Part shown: piece after piece, positions 28,263 to 36,098 of the stretch
Position numbering within the stretch: position 1 is the stretch's first letter
Layout of the letters: each line of letters begins with the position of its first letter
NCBI GenBank assembly: GCA_964650525.1
Contig: CAZYUA010000007.1
Coordinates: 1 to 64,000 of the forward strand
Direction: 5' to 3'
Length of the DNA stretch: 64,000 bases
Source of the DNA: UBA1413 sp964650525
GTDB taxonomy: Bacteria > Bacteroidota > Bacteroidia > Bacteroidales > Prolixibacteraceae
The notes under the pieces: model-generated
Database searches by the model: none
Told to the model about the DNA's origin: nothing
The model's input: only the letters and a program-made list of their open reading frames with translations
Program-made: the position numbers and the translations under genes

Positions 28263-28720
28263 CCTTTTTACATTCAAATAATGGTATGGTTTCAATTAGT
28301 CTAGTCACCATTGCTGAACGGCTTAAACAGGCAACCTTCCCTGAAACCGACCTGGTCATCGGCATTGGTACCGGCGGGATTTTTCCTGCCATCCTGGTTG
28401 CATTTCATTTACAGACAGAACTCGCCGTCATGGTCCTGAATTACCGGGATGAGGAGAACCAACCCCTTTACGACCGTCCTGTAGTTCTCCGGTTGCCGTC
28501 AGGACTTCCCTCCCCGGGTAAGAAAATCCTGCTGGTGGATGACGTTTCCGTATCAGGGAGCACCCTCCGGGCAGCCCGGACTTTGCTTGCCGGTTACGAA
28601 GTAACCACCCTGACACTCAAGGGCCATGCCGACATGGTTCTGTTTCCCGAAATAGAAAGCTGCGTCAACTGGCCATGGAAACCTCCCAGGAATTCCGGAG
28701 ATGAAGAATCAAGGGTCTGA
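28259..28720 (+). CDS. Phosphoribosyltransferase-fold protein
   Basis: 153 residues from ATG 28259, whose ATGA overlaps the kinase stop. The type I phosphoribosyltransferase PRPP loop is clear: ILLVDDVSVSGSTLRAA (about residues 88-104). An upstream ATG (28285) would also work. The C-terminal VNWPWK resembles a group of small purine-type phosphoribosyltransferases in Bacteroidota and Chlorobi. The base substrate cannot be named from sequence. Translational coupling to a sensor kinase is unusual, and the protein could act in nucleotide salvage or, less likely, in signalling. Confidence 0.82.
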   Translation: MTFLHSNNGMVSISLVTIAERLKQATFPETDLVIGIGTGGIFPAILVAFHLQTELAVMVLNYRDEENQPLYDRPVVLRLPSGLPSPGKKILLVDDVSVSGSTLRAARTLLAGYEVTTLTLKGHADMVLFPEIESCVNWPWKPPRNSGDEESRV

Positions 28721-28780
28721 ACCCCCGGTGAAGGGCCGGCATCCGTCAATCGGGTATCTGGGCTGCCGCGACCGGTATTT

Positions 28781-29653
28781 TTATTTTCCATGACGGAATA
28801 GGGTTTCCTTCTCTTGGCGGGTGAGGGTTTCATAACCTTCATTCCCGATTTTGTCGAGGATGCGGTTCAACTCCTCCTGGTCGGCAGCACGCCGGCGGTT
28901 GTATTCATGATCATCACGTGGAGGCTGCCGGTATACAATCCTCACCTTTTCCCGGGGTTTGAAAGTGCCCGCCAGCAGGTTCCGAACCCGGGGAACAAAA
29001 CCCGTAATATCGGTACCCCGCCCGATCCATGCCGTGAATAACCAACCGGCAGCCCCTCCTCCGAGATGGGCCAGGTTGCCCCCGGCATTGGATGTGGAAA
29101 TCCCTATGATGTAACTGAGAATCAAAAACAGGGCCAGGTACTTCAGCCTGACCGTACCTACCAGGAAAAGCATGATTCCCCGGTTGGGATCACGGACTGC
29201 TGACGCGATCAGGATGGCAAGAACCGATGCGGAAGCTCCCAGCAACAGCGTCCCGCCACGGATGGAGGAAAAAACCGGAAACAGGTTAAACCCCGCCATG
29301 TACGTCAGCCCCCCGATGACTCCTCCGACCAGGTAAAGCCCCAGCAACTGATCCTGGCTGTAGTAATCCAGGAATATCCTGCCGAACCAGTATAGTACCA
29401 GCAGGTTGAAAAGGATATGCAGGAAATCGTGATGCAGGAACATGTAGGTACCCAGCGACCAGGGTTGCTGTATAAAAGGAGCAAATCCCGAGGGAAGTTC
29501 AAACCACCGGATTGCGTCGAAAGAAGACCCGGCAAGAAAAAACAAGACTTCCGTTACCCTGAAAATCAGGAAAATGGCCAGGTTCACATAGATCAGCCGG
29601 GTGATGACCGATCCTTCACTGAACGATTTTCTGATTTCACCCGGAATATCCAT
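28781..29653 (-). CDS. Rhomboid-family intramembrane serine protease 1
   Basis: 290 residues. Six membrane helices. The catalytic dyad is S141 in LLLGASASVLA and H196 in GGNLAHLGGG; the upstream HHDFLHILFN segment is the usual loop/helix 2 signature. After the core comes a cytoplasmic tail of about 75 basic and acidic residues (from about 215), ending in a short helical motif (YETLTRQEKETLFRHGK) found in some Bacteroidota rhomboids. It starts 30 bases after the second rhomboid's stop and is the last gene of the era-to-rhomboid run. Confidence 0.93.
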   Translation of the reverse strand: MDIPGEIRKSFSEGSVITRLIYVNLAIFLIFRVTEVLFFLAGSSFDAIRWFELPSGFAPFIQQPWSLGTYMFLHHDFLHILFNLLVLYWFGRIFLDYYSQDQLLGLYLVGGVIGGLTYMAGFNLFPVFSSIRGGTLLLGASASVLAILIASAVRDPNRGIMLFLVGTVRLKYLALFLILSYIIGISTSNAGGNLAHLGGGAAGWLFTAWIGRGTDITGFVPRVRNLLAGTFKPREKVRIVYRQPPRDDHEYNRRRAADQEELNRILDKIGNEGYETLTRQEKETLFRHGK

Positions 29654-29683
29654 ACGATGGGTACAGTTAAGGGAAGAAGCCTG

Positions 29684-30496
29684 TTAATAGAAGGTCTTAG
29701 AGGTTTTGTTCCAGTATTTGATAAGGAAGAAACCGAAAAGCATACCTCCCAGATGGGCAAAGTGGGCAATGCTGCCACCAGAGTTGGTCAGTCCAAGGTA
29801 TAATTCAATGGCGCCGTATCCGATCACGAAATATTTAGCCCTGATGGGAATGGGAGGGAACAGGAGCATCAGCTGGGTATTAGGGAACAGCATGCCGAAA
29901 GCCAGGAGTACCCCGTAAACCGCGCCAGAGGCACCAACTGTGGGAATATCCATTTTGAGTGTCAGAATCTGCTGCATAATCCGTTCACCCTCTGCAGCAA
30001 AAGCCGGACCGGCAGGGTTGTCGTACCAGTTGGTGATGAAATCGCGCAATTCCATTCCGGCACGGGAAAAATGTTTATCTACGAATTTGTCGAGAATTTC
30101 CGGGGCCGGGGTATTGGTGAAGGCTGCCAGGGTATGCTGCATGGAGGCTATTTCGAGGTGATTGACAAACATATGGAGGGCAACTGCCCCCAACCCGGTC
30201 ACGAAATAGTAAACCAAAAAGCGCCGGGGACCCCAGACATTTTCGAGTACGCGCCCAAACATCCAAAGGGCAAACATATTGAAAAACAGGTGGGCAAGAC
30301 CGCCATGCATAAACATGTGAGTGACAATCTGATAAAACCGGAATTTGTCCGACCCGGGATAATGCATGCCCAGTTTTTCCACCAGGTCTATCCCGGCCTG
30401 TTGCAAGGCCAGAGTGCCAAGCAGTACGATGACATTGATAATTATCAGGTTTTTTACAACAACCGGAGTGTCTCTGAAAGGCCTGAATTGATTCAT
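29684..30496 (-). CDS. Rhomboid-family intramembrane serine protease 2
   Basis: 270 residues, six predicted membrane helices. Catalytic serine S190 in TVGASGAVYGV and histidine H248 in IAHFAHLGGMLFGF. Compared with its neighbour it carries about 65 extra residues (about 115-180) between core helices, including the PAPEILDKFVDKHFS segment, which is extramembrane by composition. Lies 68 bases after the mutL stop. The two rhomboids are diverged and so are not a recent duplication. Confidence 0.93.
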   Translation of the reverse strand: MNQFRPFRDTPVVVKNLIIINVIVLLGTLALQQAGIDLVEKLGMHYPGSDKFRFYQIVTHMFMHGGLAHLFFNMFALWMFGRVLENVWGPRRFLVYYFVTGLGAVALHMFVNHLEIASMQHTLAAFTNTPAPEILDKFVDKHFSRAGMELRDFITNWYDNPAGPAFAAEGERIMQQILTLKMDIPTVGASGAVYGVLLAFGMLFPNTQLMLLFPPIPIRAKYFVIGYGAIELYLGLTNSGGSIAHFAHLGGMLFGFFLIKYWNKTSKTFY

Positions 30497-30564
30497 ATAA
30501 CAGGATATTTACGTAATTGATGGGTTGGCTCGGACGGAATGTTGCCTTTGAGGCAGACAGGTTT

Positions 30565-32388
30565 TCATCTTTCAAAGTATTTGTCGATTTCATCCATGGG
30601 AATGATGGCCAGTACTGCCCTCCCGTCCGGGGTGAAATTGGGAGAAGCACAGGCGAACAACTGGTCTACGAGTTGGTCGATTTCAGCTGGTAACAGGTCT
30701 TCGGCCGAGCAAAGCGCGGTAGCTCTTGCGAGCGCCCCGGCCATTTGCTCCCTGATTTTTTCGCGGGTGCTGACAGGAGTGTTCTTGAACTCCTCCAGGA
30801 GTTTCTCCACGATCTCAACGGGAGAACCTGAAGCCAATGCCCCGGGAACACCATGGATCACAAAAGTGGTTCTTCCGAACTCCCCGACATCCAGTCCCAG
30901 CGCCTGCAGATCGGGAAGGATCTCTTTCAGGATGGCTGCATCGGCACCGTTCAGCTCAAAGGTGTGGGGGAAAAGCAGCTGCTGCGTAGCCACACGTTCT
31001 GTTTTCAGCATGTCGAGGAACCGTTCAAAGCAAATCCTCTCCAGAGCCCTTTTCCGGTCGATCAGCATCATTCCCGACTTCACGGCTACGACCAGGTATT
31101 TCTGCTTCAGCTGGATGATTTTTCTACCCGGAGAAAGAACAGGTTCACCGGGAAAAATGGCAAACTGGGTTTCTACCGGCTCATCCTGCTCGCCGGTCGC
31201 CCCTTCTGCCTCCCGACGACGCCATCCTTCCTCTCGGGAAGGCCTGTCAACTTCCGGAAAAGCGCGCTTACCGTCCGGATAAAATGGATTATACTCCGGG
31301 TTGAAGGGGATCACGGGCTCAGGAATCCGGGTTCCCGCTTTAAGAGGAAGAGGTATTTCAATGCTCCCCTCCTGGTCAAAATCGATCGACGGCATAACGC
31401 TGTTCTTGCCTAAAGACTCTCGTACCGCCGCATGGACAATCTGCCAGATGGCGTTCTCATTTTCAAATTTGATCTCTGTCTTGGTAGGGTGCACATTGAT
31501 ATCGATGGCATCCGGGTCGACGTCGAGGTACAGGAAGTAGGAGGGAAAGGATTCGGGGGGCAATAATTTCTGATAAGCCTGCATGACGGCTTTGTGAAGC
31601 CCAGGGTGGCGCATAAAACGGCGGTTGACGAAAAAGAATTGTTCCCCCATCGTTTTTCTGGCAAAGCGGGGCAGGCCGGTAAAACCGGAAACCGAAACCA
31701 GGGAAGTGGTGCTATCCACCGGTATCAGGTATTGGTTGATGTTTTTCCCGAACAAACCGGCCAGTCTTTGGCGCAAAGGGGCTGCCGGCAGATCAAGCAT
31801 CAGGATGTTGTTATGGAAAAAACGAAAGGAGATTTCAGAATTTGAAGCGGCGATCCGCTGTAGTTCCAGCAGGATGTTTTTAAGTTCGTAGGCGTCAGAT
31901 TTCAGAAATTTCCGCCTTGCCGGAACGTTGAAAAAGAGGTTTTTAACCATGATGGTGGTTCCCCGGTTGCAGGCTGCCGGTTCCTGGACGAGGACCCTGG
32001 TGGCGCTGAGGTGCAGATAGGTGCCGGTATCGTCGTCTTCACGCCTGGTGCGCAGTTCCACATCGGCAATGGCTGCAATTGAAGCCAGGGCCTCCCCGCG
32101 GAAACCCATGGTGCGGATGGCATACAGATCCGCGGCGTCCCTGATTTTGGAGGTGGCATGTCGTTCGAAAGCCATCCGGGCATCGGTGGGCGACATACCG
32201 CAACCGTTGTCGGTTATCTGGATCAGCGTTTTCCCGGCATCCTTGACATGAACAAGGATCTCCCCCGCACCGGAATCAAGCGAATTCTCCATCAACTCCT
32301 TGACCACCGACGCTGGACGCTGAATTACCTCACCGGCAGCTATCTGGTTGGCAACCGAATCGGGCAGTAACTGAATGACGTCGGGCAC
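30565..32388 (-). CDS. mutL: DNA mismatch repair protein MutL
   Basis: 607 residues, GTG start at 32388. The N-terminal GHKL ATPase is intact: NSLDSGAGEILV, DNGCGM, GFRGEALASIAA (about 40-105). A transducer domain follows, then a variable linker and a C-terminal dimerisation domain (about 420-607). In the endonuclease site, where most MutL proteins of this type have DQHA-x2-E-x4-E, this protein has D444-R-K-R-A-L-E450-R-I-C-F-E455, so the histidine is replaced by lysine. The C-terminal CxxP/CPHGRP-like segment is also changed (ACASPNFTPDGRA). Strand-nicking activity may therefore be reduced. Part of the era-der-mutL-rhomboid run. Confidence 0.95.
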   Translation of the reverse strand: MPDVIQLLPDSVANQIAAGEVIQRPASVVKELMENSLDSGAGEILVHVKDAGKTLIQITDNGCGMSPTDARMAFERHATSKIRDAADLYAIRTMGFRGEALASIAAIADVELRTRREDDDTGTYLHLSATRVLVQEPAACNRGTTIMVKNLFFNVPARRKFLKSDAYELKNILLELQRIAASNSEISFRFFHNNILMLDLPAAPLRQRLAGLFGKNINQYLIPVDSTTSLVSVSGFTGLPRFARKTMGEQFFFVNRRFMRHPGLHKAVMQAYQKLLPPESFPSYFLYLDVDPDAIDINVHPTKTEIKFENENAIWQIVHAAVRESLGKNSVMPSIDFDQEGSIEIPLPLKAGTRIPEPVIPFNPEYNPFYPDGKRAFPEVDRPSREEGWRRREAEGATGEQDEPVETQFAIFPGEPVLSPGRKIIQLKQKYLVVAVKSGMMLIDRKRALERICFERFLDMLKTERVATQQLLFPHTFELNGADAAILKEILPDLQALGLDVGEFGRTTFVIHGVPGALASGSPVEIVEKLLEEFKNTPVSTREKIREQMAGALARATALCSAEDLLPAEIDQLVDQLFACASPNFTPDGRAVLAIIPMDEIDKYFER

Positions 32389-32399
32389 AAACAGAAGGT

Positions 32400-32696
32400 T
32401 TACCGGTAAAAGAAAAAATAGACCAACAGGAAAAGAATGGCGATTAACACCAGCAGCCGGATGTTGCTCTTTTGAATGGATTTAGCCGATGTAATGCTTC
32501 TCTTTCCCCGGGCCCCGCGAAACTGACCTTTAATCATCGGCACATAACGCTGGCCGGGTTCAGGCGCCTCACGAATTCCCAGTTCTTCACGGATCCGCTG
32601 TTCCCGCTCTTTCCGCGCTTCCGCCTCAGGATCATAAAACCTCGGCCTGAAGGTAAACCCCCTCGGCTTCGGTATATGAAAGAATTTAAAAATCAT
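32400..32696 (-). CDS. Small basic tail-anchored membrane protein
   Basis: 98 residues from ATG 32696 (MIFKFFHIPKPRGFTFRPRFYDPEAE). The N-terminal ~70 residues are highly charged (KEREQRIREELGIRE; KGQFRGARGKRSI). A single hydrophobic helix occupies about residues 78-97 and the protein ends right after it (FFFYR), so it should be inserted by its C-terminus. I recall a conserved small protein of this type next to mutL in Bacteroidota, often misannotated; no function is known. It starts 34 bases after der and ends 11 bases before mutL. Confidence 0.75.
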   Translation of the reverse strand: MIFKFFHIPKPRGFTFRPRFYDPEAEARKEREQRIREELGIREAPEPGQRYVPMIKGQFRGARGKRSITSAKSIQKSNIRLLVLIAILFLLVYFFFYR

Positions 32697-32730
32697 ACAC
32701 TTTCCATTATGCCTGTCTGGCAAAGATAAC

Positions 32731-34038
32731 TCATTTTTGCCTGAAGAATATCTGAATGGGAACCCCTGAAAAATTAAACTTCTGCCTGAGCTGGTTTTCG
32801 AGGTAACGGCGATAGGGCTCTTTGATGTATTGCGGAAGGTTGGCAAAAAATACAAACCCCGGCGCTGCCGAGGGCAGCTGAATGCAGTATTTGATCCGGA
32901 TGTCCTTTCCTTTCCAGGAGGGAGGAGGATAGGCCTCAATCACCTGCAGCATCACATCGTTCAATTCAGAGGTTTTAATCTTTTGCTGCTTGCTTTTATA
33001 AACCTGCATGGCGGTTTCCAGGGCTTTGTGAATCCGCTGTTTGGTAAGGGAGGAGATGAAAACCAGGGGAACATCCGTAAAGGGGGCAATCCGTTCCTGT
33101 ACCTCCCTGGTGAAAGCACGGAGGGTATGCTGGTCTTTTTCTACCAGGTCCCACTTGTTCACCAGGAGTACCACGCCCTTTTTGTTTCTCAGGATGAGAC
33201 TGAGTATGGAGATGTCCTGGGCCTCGATGCCGCGGGTGGCATCAAGCATCAGCAAACAAACATCAGCTTCCTCGATGGTGCGTACCGAACGGAGAACAGA
33301 GTAGAACTCCAGATCTTCTTTTACCCTGGCCTTTTTACGAAGTCCTGCAGTGTCGATAATGATAAAATCGTAACCGAATTTGTTGTAGCGGGTATGGATA
33401 GCATCCCGGGTAGTTCCTGCGATGTCGGTTACGATATTTCGTTCCACGCCGATCAGGGCATTGATAAACGAGGATTTGCCCACATTGGGTCTTCCCACCA
33501 CCGTAAAGCGGGGCAGGACATCCACCTCTTCCGTCTCCTTTGCAGGAGGCAGCAACCGTACGGCTTCGTCGAGCAGTTCGCCCGTACCGCTGCCAGTCAT
33601 GGCCGAAACACAATAGATCTCACCCAGCCCGAGGGCATAAAACTCCTGGGCTTCGGCAATCTGCTGGTTGTTGTCTACCTTGTTGACCACCAGCAAGGTC
33701 TTGCTGTCCGACTTGCGGAGGATCATTGCAATGGCTTCATCCAGGTCGGTAACCCCTGCATTCACATCCGTGAGAAAGAGTACCAGGTCGGCTTCATCGA
33801 TGGCTATGAGCACTTGCTTCCGGATCTGTTCCTCAAACACATCCTCCGAGCCAGCCACATATCCCCCCGTATCGATAACCGAAAATTCGACCCCGTTCCA
33901 AAGGCATTTTCCATAAATCCGGTCGCGGGTAACCCCGGGTTCATCGTCCACTATGGCCTTCCGGGATTCGACAAACCGGTTGAAAAGTGTAGATTTCCCT
34001 ACATTGGGCCGCCCAACAATCGCTACTATCGTGCTCAT
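32731..34038 (-). CDS. der: Ribosome-assembly GTPase Der (EngA)
   Basis: 435 residues from ATG 34038 (MSTIVAIVGRPNVGKST), the usual start and length; the upstream ATG at 34068 adds an unrelated leader. Two consecutive GTPase domains, each with GRPNVGKS (about residues 8 and 182), DTAG/DTGG and NKxD motifs, then a KH-like C-terminal domain. Acts in 50S subunit maturation. It lies 62 bases after era, so the two ribosome-assembly GTPases are probably co-expressed. Confidence 0.98.
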   Translation of the reverse strand: MSTIVAIVGRPNVGKSTLFNRFVESRKAIVDDEPGVTRDRIYGKCLWNGVEFSVIDTGGYVAGSEDVFEEQIRKQVLIAIDEADLVLFLTDVNAGVTDLDEAIAMILRKSDSKTLLVVNKVDNNQQIAEAQEFYALGLGEIYCVSAMTGSGTGELLDEAVRLLPPAKETEEVDVLPRFTVVGRPNVGKSSFINALIGVERNIVTDIAGTTRDAIHTRYNKFGYDFIIIDTAGLRKKARVKEDLEFYSVLRSVRTIEEADVCLLMLDATRGIEAQDISILSLILRNKKGVVLLVNKWDLVEKDQHTLRAFTREVQERIAPFTDVPLVFISSLTKQRIHKALETAMQVYKSKQQKIKTSELNDVMLQVIEAYPPPSWKGKDIRIKYCIQLPSAAPGFVFFANLPQYIKEPYRRYLENQLRQKFNFSGVPIQIFFRQK

Positions 34039-34100
34039 GGTATTCCGTATATCATTCATTCTCACCACACCCTGCCCGTTTCCGGGAACCAGGAAGTTGT

Positions 34101-34985
34101 CTATCCCGCTTCATAGCCGAACTTCCTGAGCGTTTTTTCGTTTCCCCGCCACTCTTTGGCCACTTTCACATAGAGCTCCAGAAAAATCTTCCTGCCGAAA
34201 AACTCCTCAGCTTCCTGTCTTGCTTCGGTACCCACCCTTTTGAGGGCTTCTCCTCCTTTGCCGATAATGATCCCCTTCTGCGAATCCCGTTCTACATAGA
34301 TGACAGCCCGGATCGAAAGACGGTCATTCTCTTCGGTGAAACTTTCCACTTCGGCCTGTACCGAATAGGGAACCTCCTTCTGGTAATGAAGCAATATTTT
34401 TTCACGGATAATCTCCTCCATGAAAAACCTTTCGCTCCGGTCGGTGAGTTCATCTTTGGGAAAATAGGCGGGATTTTCTGGCAGGAGACTGATGATACGG
34501 TCGAATACCGGTTTCAGGTTGAATTTCTCGGTCGCCGAAAGCGGAAAAACCGCAGCTTCCGGAAAAACCGCACTCCAGTATTCGAACAACCGGATAACGG
34601 CCTGCTGGTCGGAAAGGTCAATTTTATTGATCAGAACAATCAATGGTACGCCGGACTGGCGGATCCGGTCGATGTAATCCCGGTTTTTTTCAGGGTTCTC
34701 CTTCACATCGGTAACGTAGAGAATCACATCGGCATCGGCCAGGGCTGTCTCCACGTATTTCATCATGGTTTCCTGCAACCGGTAGTGGGGCTTCAGGATT
34801 CCCGGAGTATCGGAATAGACGATCTGAAAATCGTCGCCATTGACGATGCCTTTGATCCGGTGGCGGGTGGTCTGCATTTTGGAGGTGATGATCGAGAGTC
34901 TCTCCCCGACCAGGGCATTCATCAGGGTCGATTTACCCACATTGGGGTTCCCGATGATATTGACAAATCCTGCTTTGTGCGCCAT
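34101..34985 (-). CDS. era: GTPase Era
   Basis: 294 residues from ATG 34985 (MAHKAGFVNIIGNPNVGKST). Single GTPase domain with GNPNVGKST, DTPG and NKID motifs, followed by a KH domain with GKGGEALKRVG that binds the 3' end of 16S rRNA. Role in 30S maturation. The first three residues before this ATG (another ATG at 34994) are dispensable. A TAnnTTTG box lies at 35012-35019 on the complement. Confidence 0.98.
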   Translation of the reverse strand: MAHKAGFVNIIGNPNVGKSTLMNALVGERLSIITSKMQTTRHRIKGIVNGDDFQIVYSDTPGILKPHYRLQETMMKYVETALADADVILYVTDVKENPEKNRDYIDRIRQSGVPLIVLINKIDLSDQQAVIRLFEYWSAVFPEAAVFPLSATEKFNLKPVFDRIISLLPENPAYFPKDELTDRSERFFMEEIIREKILLHYQKEVPYSVQAEVESFTEENDRLSIRAVIYVERDSQKGIIIGKGGEALKRVGTEARQEAEEFFGRKIFLELYVKVAKEWRGNEKTLRKFGYEAG

Positions 34986-35011
34986 TTTATCCAATCAGCT
35001 TAAAATCAGCG

Positions 35012-35019
35012 CAAAGTTA
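35012..35019 (-). promoter_or_regulatory. -7 box upstream of era
   Basis: TAACTTTG on the minus strand, a perfect TAnnTTTG 26 bases before the era ATG; no TTG at the consensus distance. Confidence 0.35.
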
Positions 35020-35072
35020 GAAAAATAATGGCAGCCCCGGAATGATCGGAGTGTCCGTCTTGGAAAGGTTGT

Positions 35073-35987
35073 TCAGGAACGGCCTTTGTCCCGGCATTCA
35101 CGGAATGCCCTGTTCCATTCGTGCAGGGTAAAACGGTCGGTGAGGGCGATCAATTCGGTAGGTCCCGGCCAGAAATCCACCGGTTTGATTTCTGTTTGCC
35201 CCGGAGTGCACTGGACGGCCACACGGGAGTGTGTGCCGGTCAGCACGAACCCCTTGATCCTGTATGCCAGGGGGGCCCAATGATCCAGGAATTTCCGCAG
35301 GGCTCCGTCCGGCACCGGGGCCGTCGTCCGGATCACCATCGAGGAGATCTCCGGGCGAGAAAGAGGCTCCGGGAGTGCCGCACCCGCATGAAGCCCCCTG
35401 ACAGGCTCCGGATGAAAGGGTACCTGGCACCACGATGTAACGGTGACTTTGGCAAACGGGTTGATAAGGGAAACTTCTTTCCCTACCAGGGGAATCTGAT
35501 CCGGGGCCAGGTCAGCTTTATTGAGAAGGATATAGTCAGCCATCCTCACCTGGTGGATAACCCGCTGCACCATCTTTCCCGTCTTACCGAAATTCTGGAC
35601 ATCCACAATACACCAATTCCCCGCAAGGAACAGTTTTCCGGTCAGCCCGGGATGGCTCAGGATCTCCGCAACCGAAGTGGTGTCTGACAACCCGGAGGCC
35701 TCCAGGAACACAATTCCGGGTTGGATCTCATCTATAAACCGTCGCAGGGAATCGACAAAGCCCCCAAGCAGGCACACACAAAATACCGATCCATTGTTTA
35801 TTTCGAGCAGGTGAATCCCCTTGAAAGAGTTCCTGATTTCATAACCGTCGGTGCTCACGGAAGCAAATTCGTTCTGAATGACCCCGGCAGTCAGGGAGGC
35901 AGGAAGGGAATGAAGGACCTGCTTCAGAAAAGTAGTTTTTCCGCTGCCCAGGAAACCGGAAATGATATGGAGGGGAATGGCCGGCAT
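35073..35987 (-). CDS. G3E-family P-loop GTPase (CobW/YjiA-like)
   Basis: 304 residues. The Walker A GFLGSGKTTFL (about 11-21), EASGLSD and LLNKADL mark the G3E family of metal chaperones and metalloenzyme activators. The family's CxCC metal-binding motif appears here as C70-V-C72-L, so one cysteine is missing. The C-terminal half has a CobW C-like domain with histidine-poor content. The metal or client is unknown. Divergent from the PurF-like gene, with repeated sequences in the gap; a -7 box (TATTTTTG, complement of 36028-36035) faces this gene. Confidence 0.87.
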   Translation of the reverse strand: MPAIPLHIISGFLGSGKTTFLKQVLHSLPASLTAGVIQNEFASVSTDGYEIRNSFKGIHLLEINNGSVFCVCLLGGFVDSLRRFIDEIQPGIVFLEASGLSDTTSVAEILSHPGLTGKLFLAGNWCIVDVQNFGKTGKMVQRVIHQVRMADYILLNKADLAPDQIPLVGKEVSLINPFAKVTVTSWCQVPFHPEPVRGLHAGAALPEPLSRPEISSMVIRTTAPVPDGALRKFLDHWAPLAYRIKGFVLTGTHSRVAVQCTPGQTEIKPVDFWPGPTELIALTDRFTLHEWNRAFRECRDKGRS

Positions 35988-36020
35988 GGATTACAAAGGT
36001 TCAAGGATCCGCTATGGAAA

Positions 36021-36087
36021 TGCATCACAAAAATAAACCGAATCTGCTTTTTCTTTTCATTTGCATTACCCATTTTTGCATCACAAA
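36021..36087. repeat. Direct repeats in the G3E/PurF-like intergenic gap
   Basis: An 11-base unit, TGCATCACAAA, occurs twice, at 36021-36031 and 36077-36087, with a related TTTGCATTAC at about 36060-36068 between them. All lie in the 111-base gap between two divergent genes, so they could be operators; this is inference. Confidence 0.55.
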
Positions 36088-36098
36088 TTAAGCAGGGC

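Noticed and set aside
32830..34116. 428-codon plus-strand open frame over der
   Set aside because: Antisense shadow of an intact GTPase gene.
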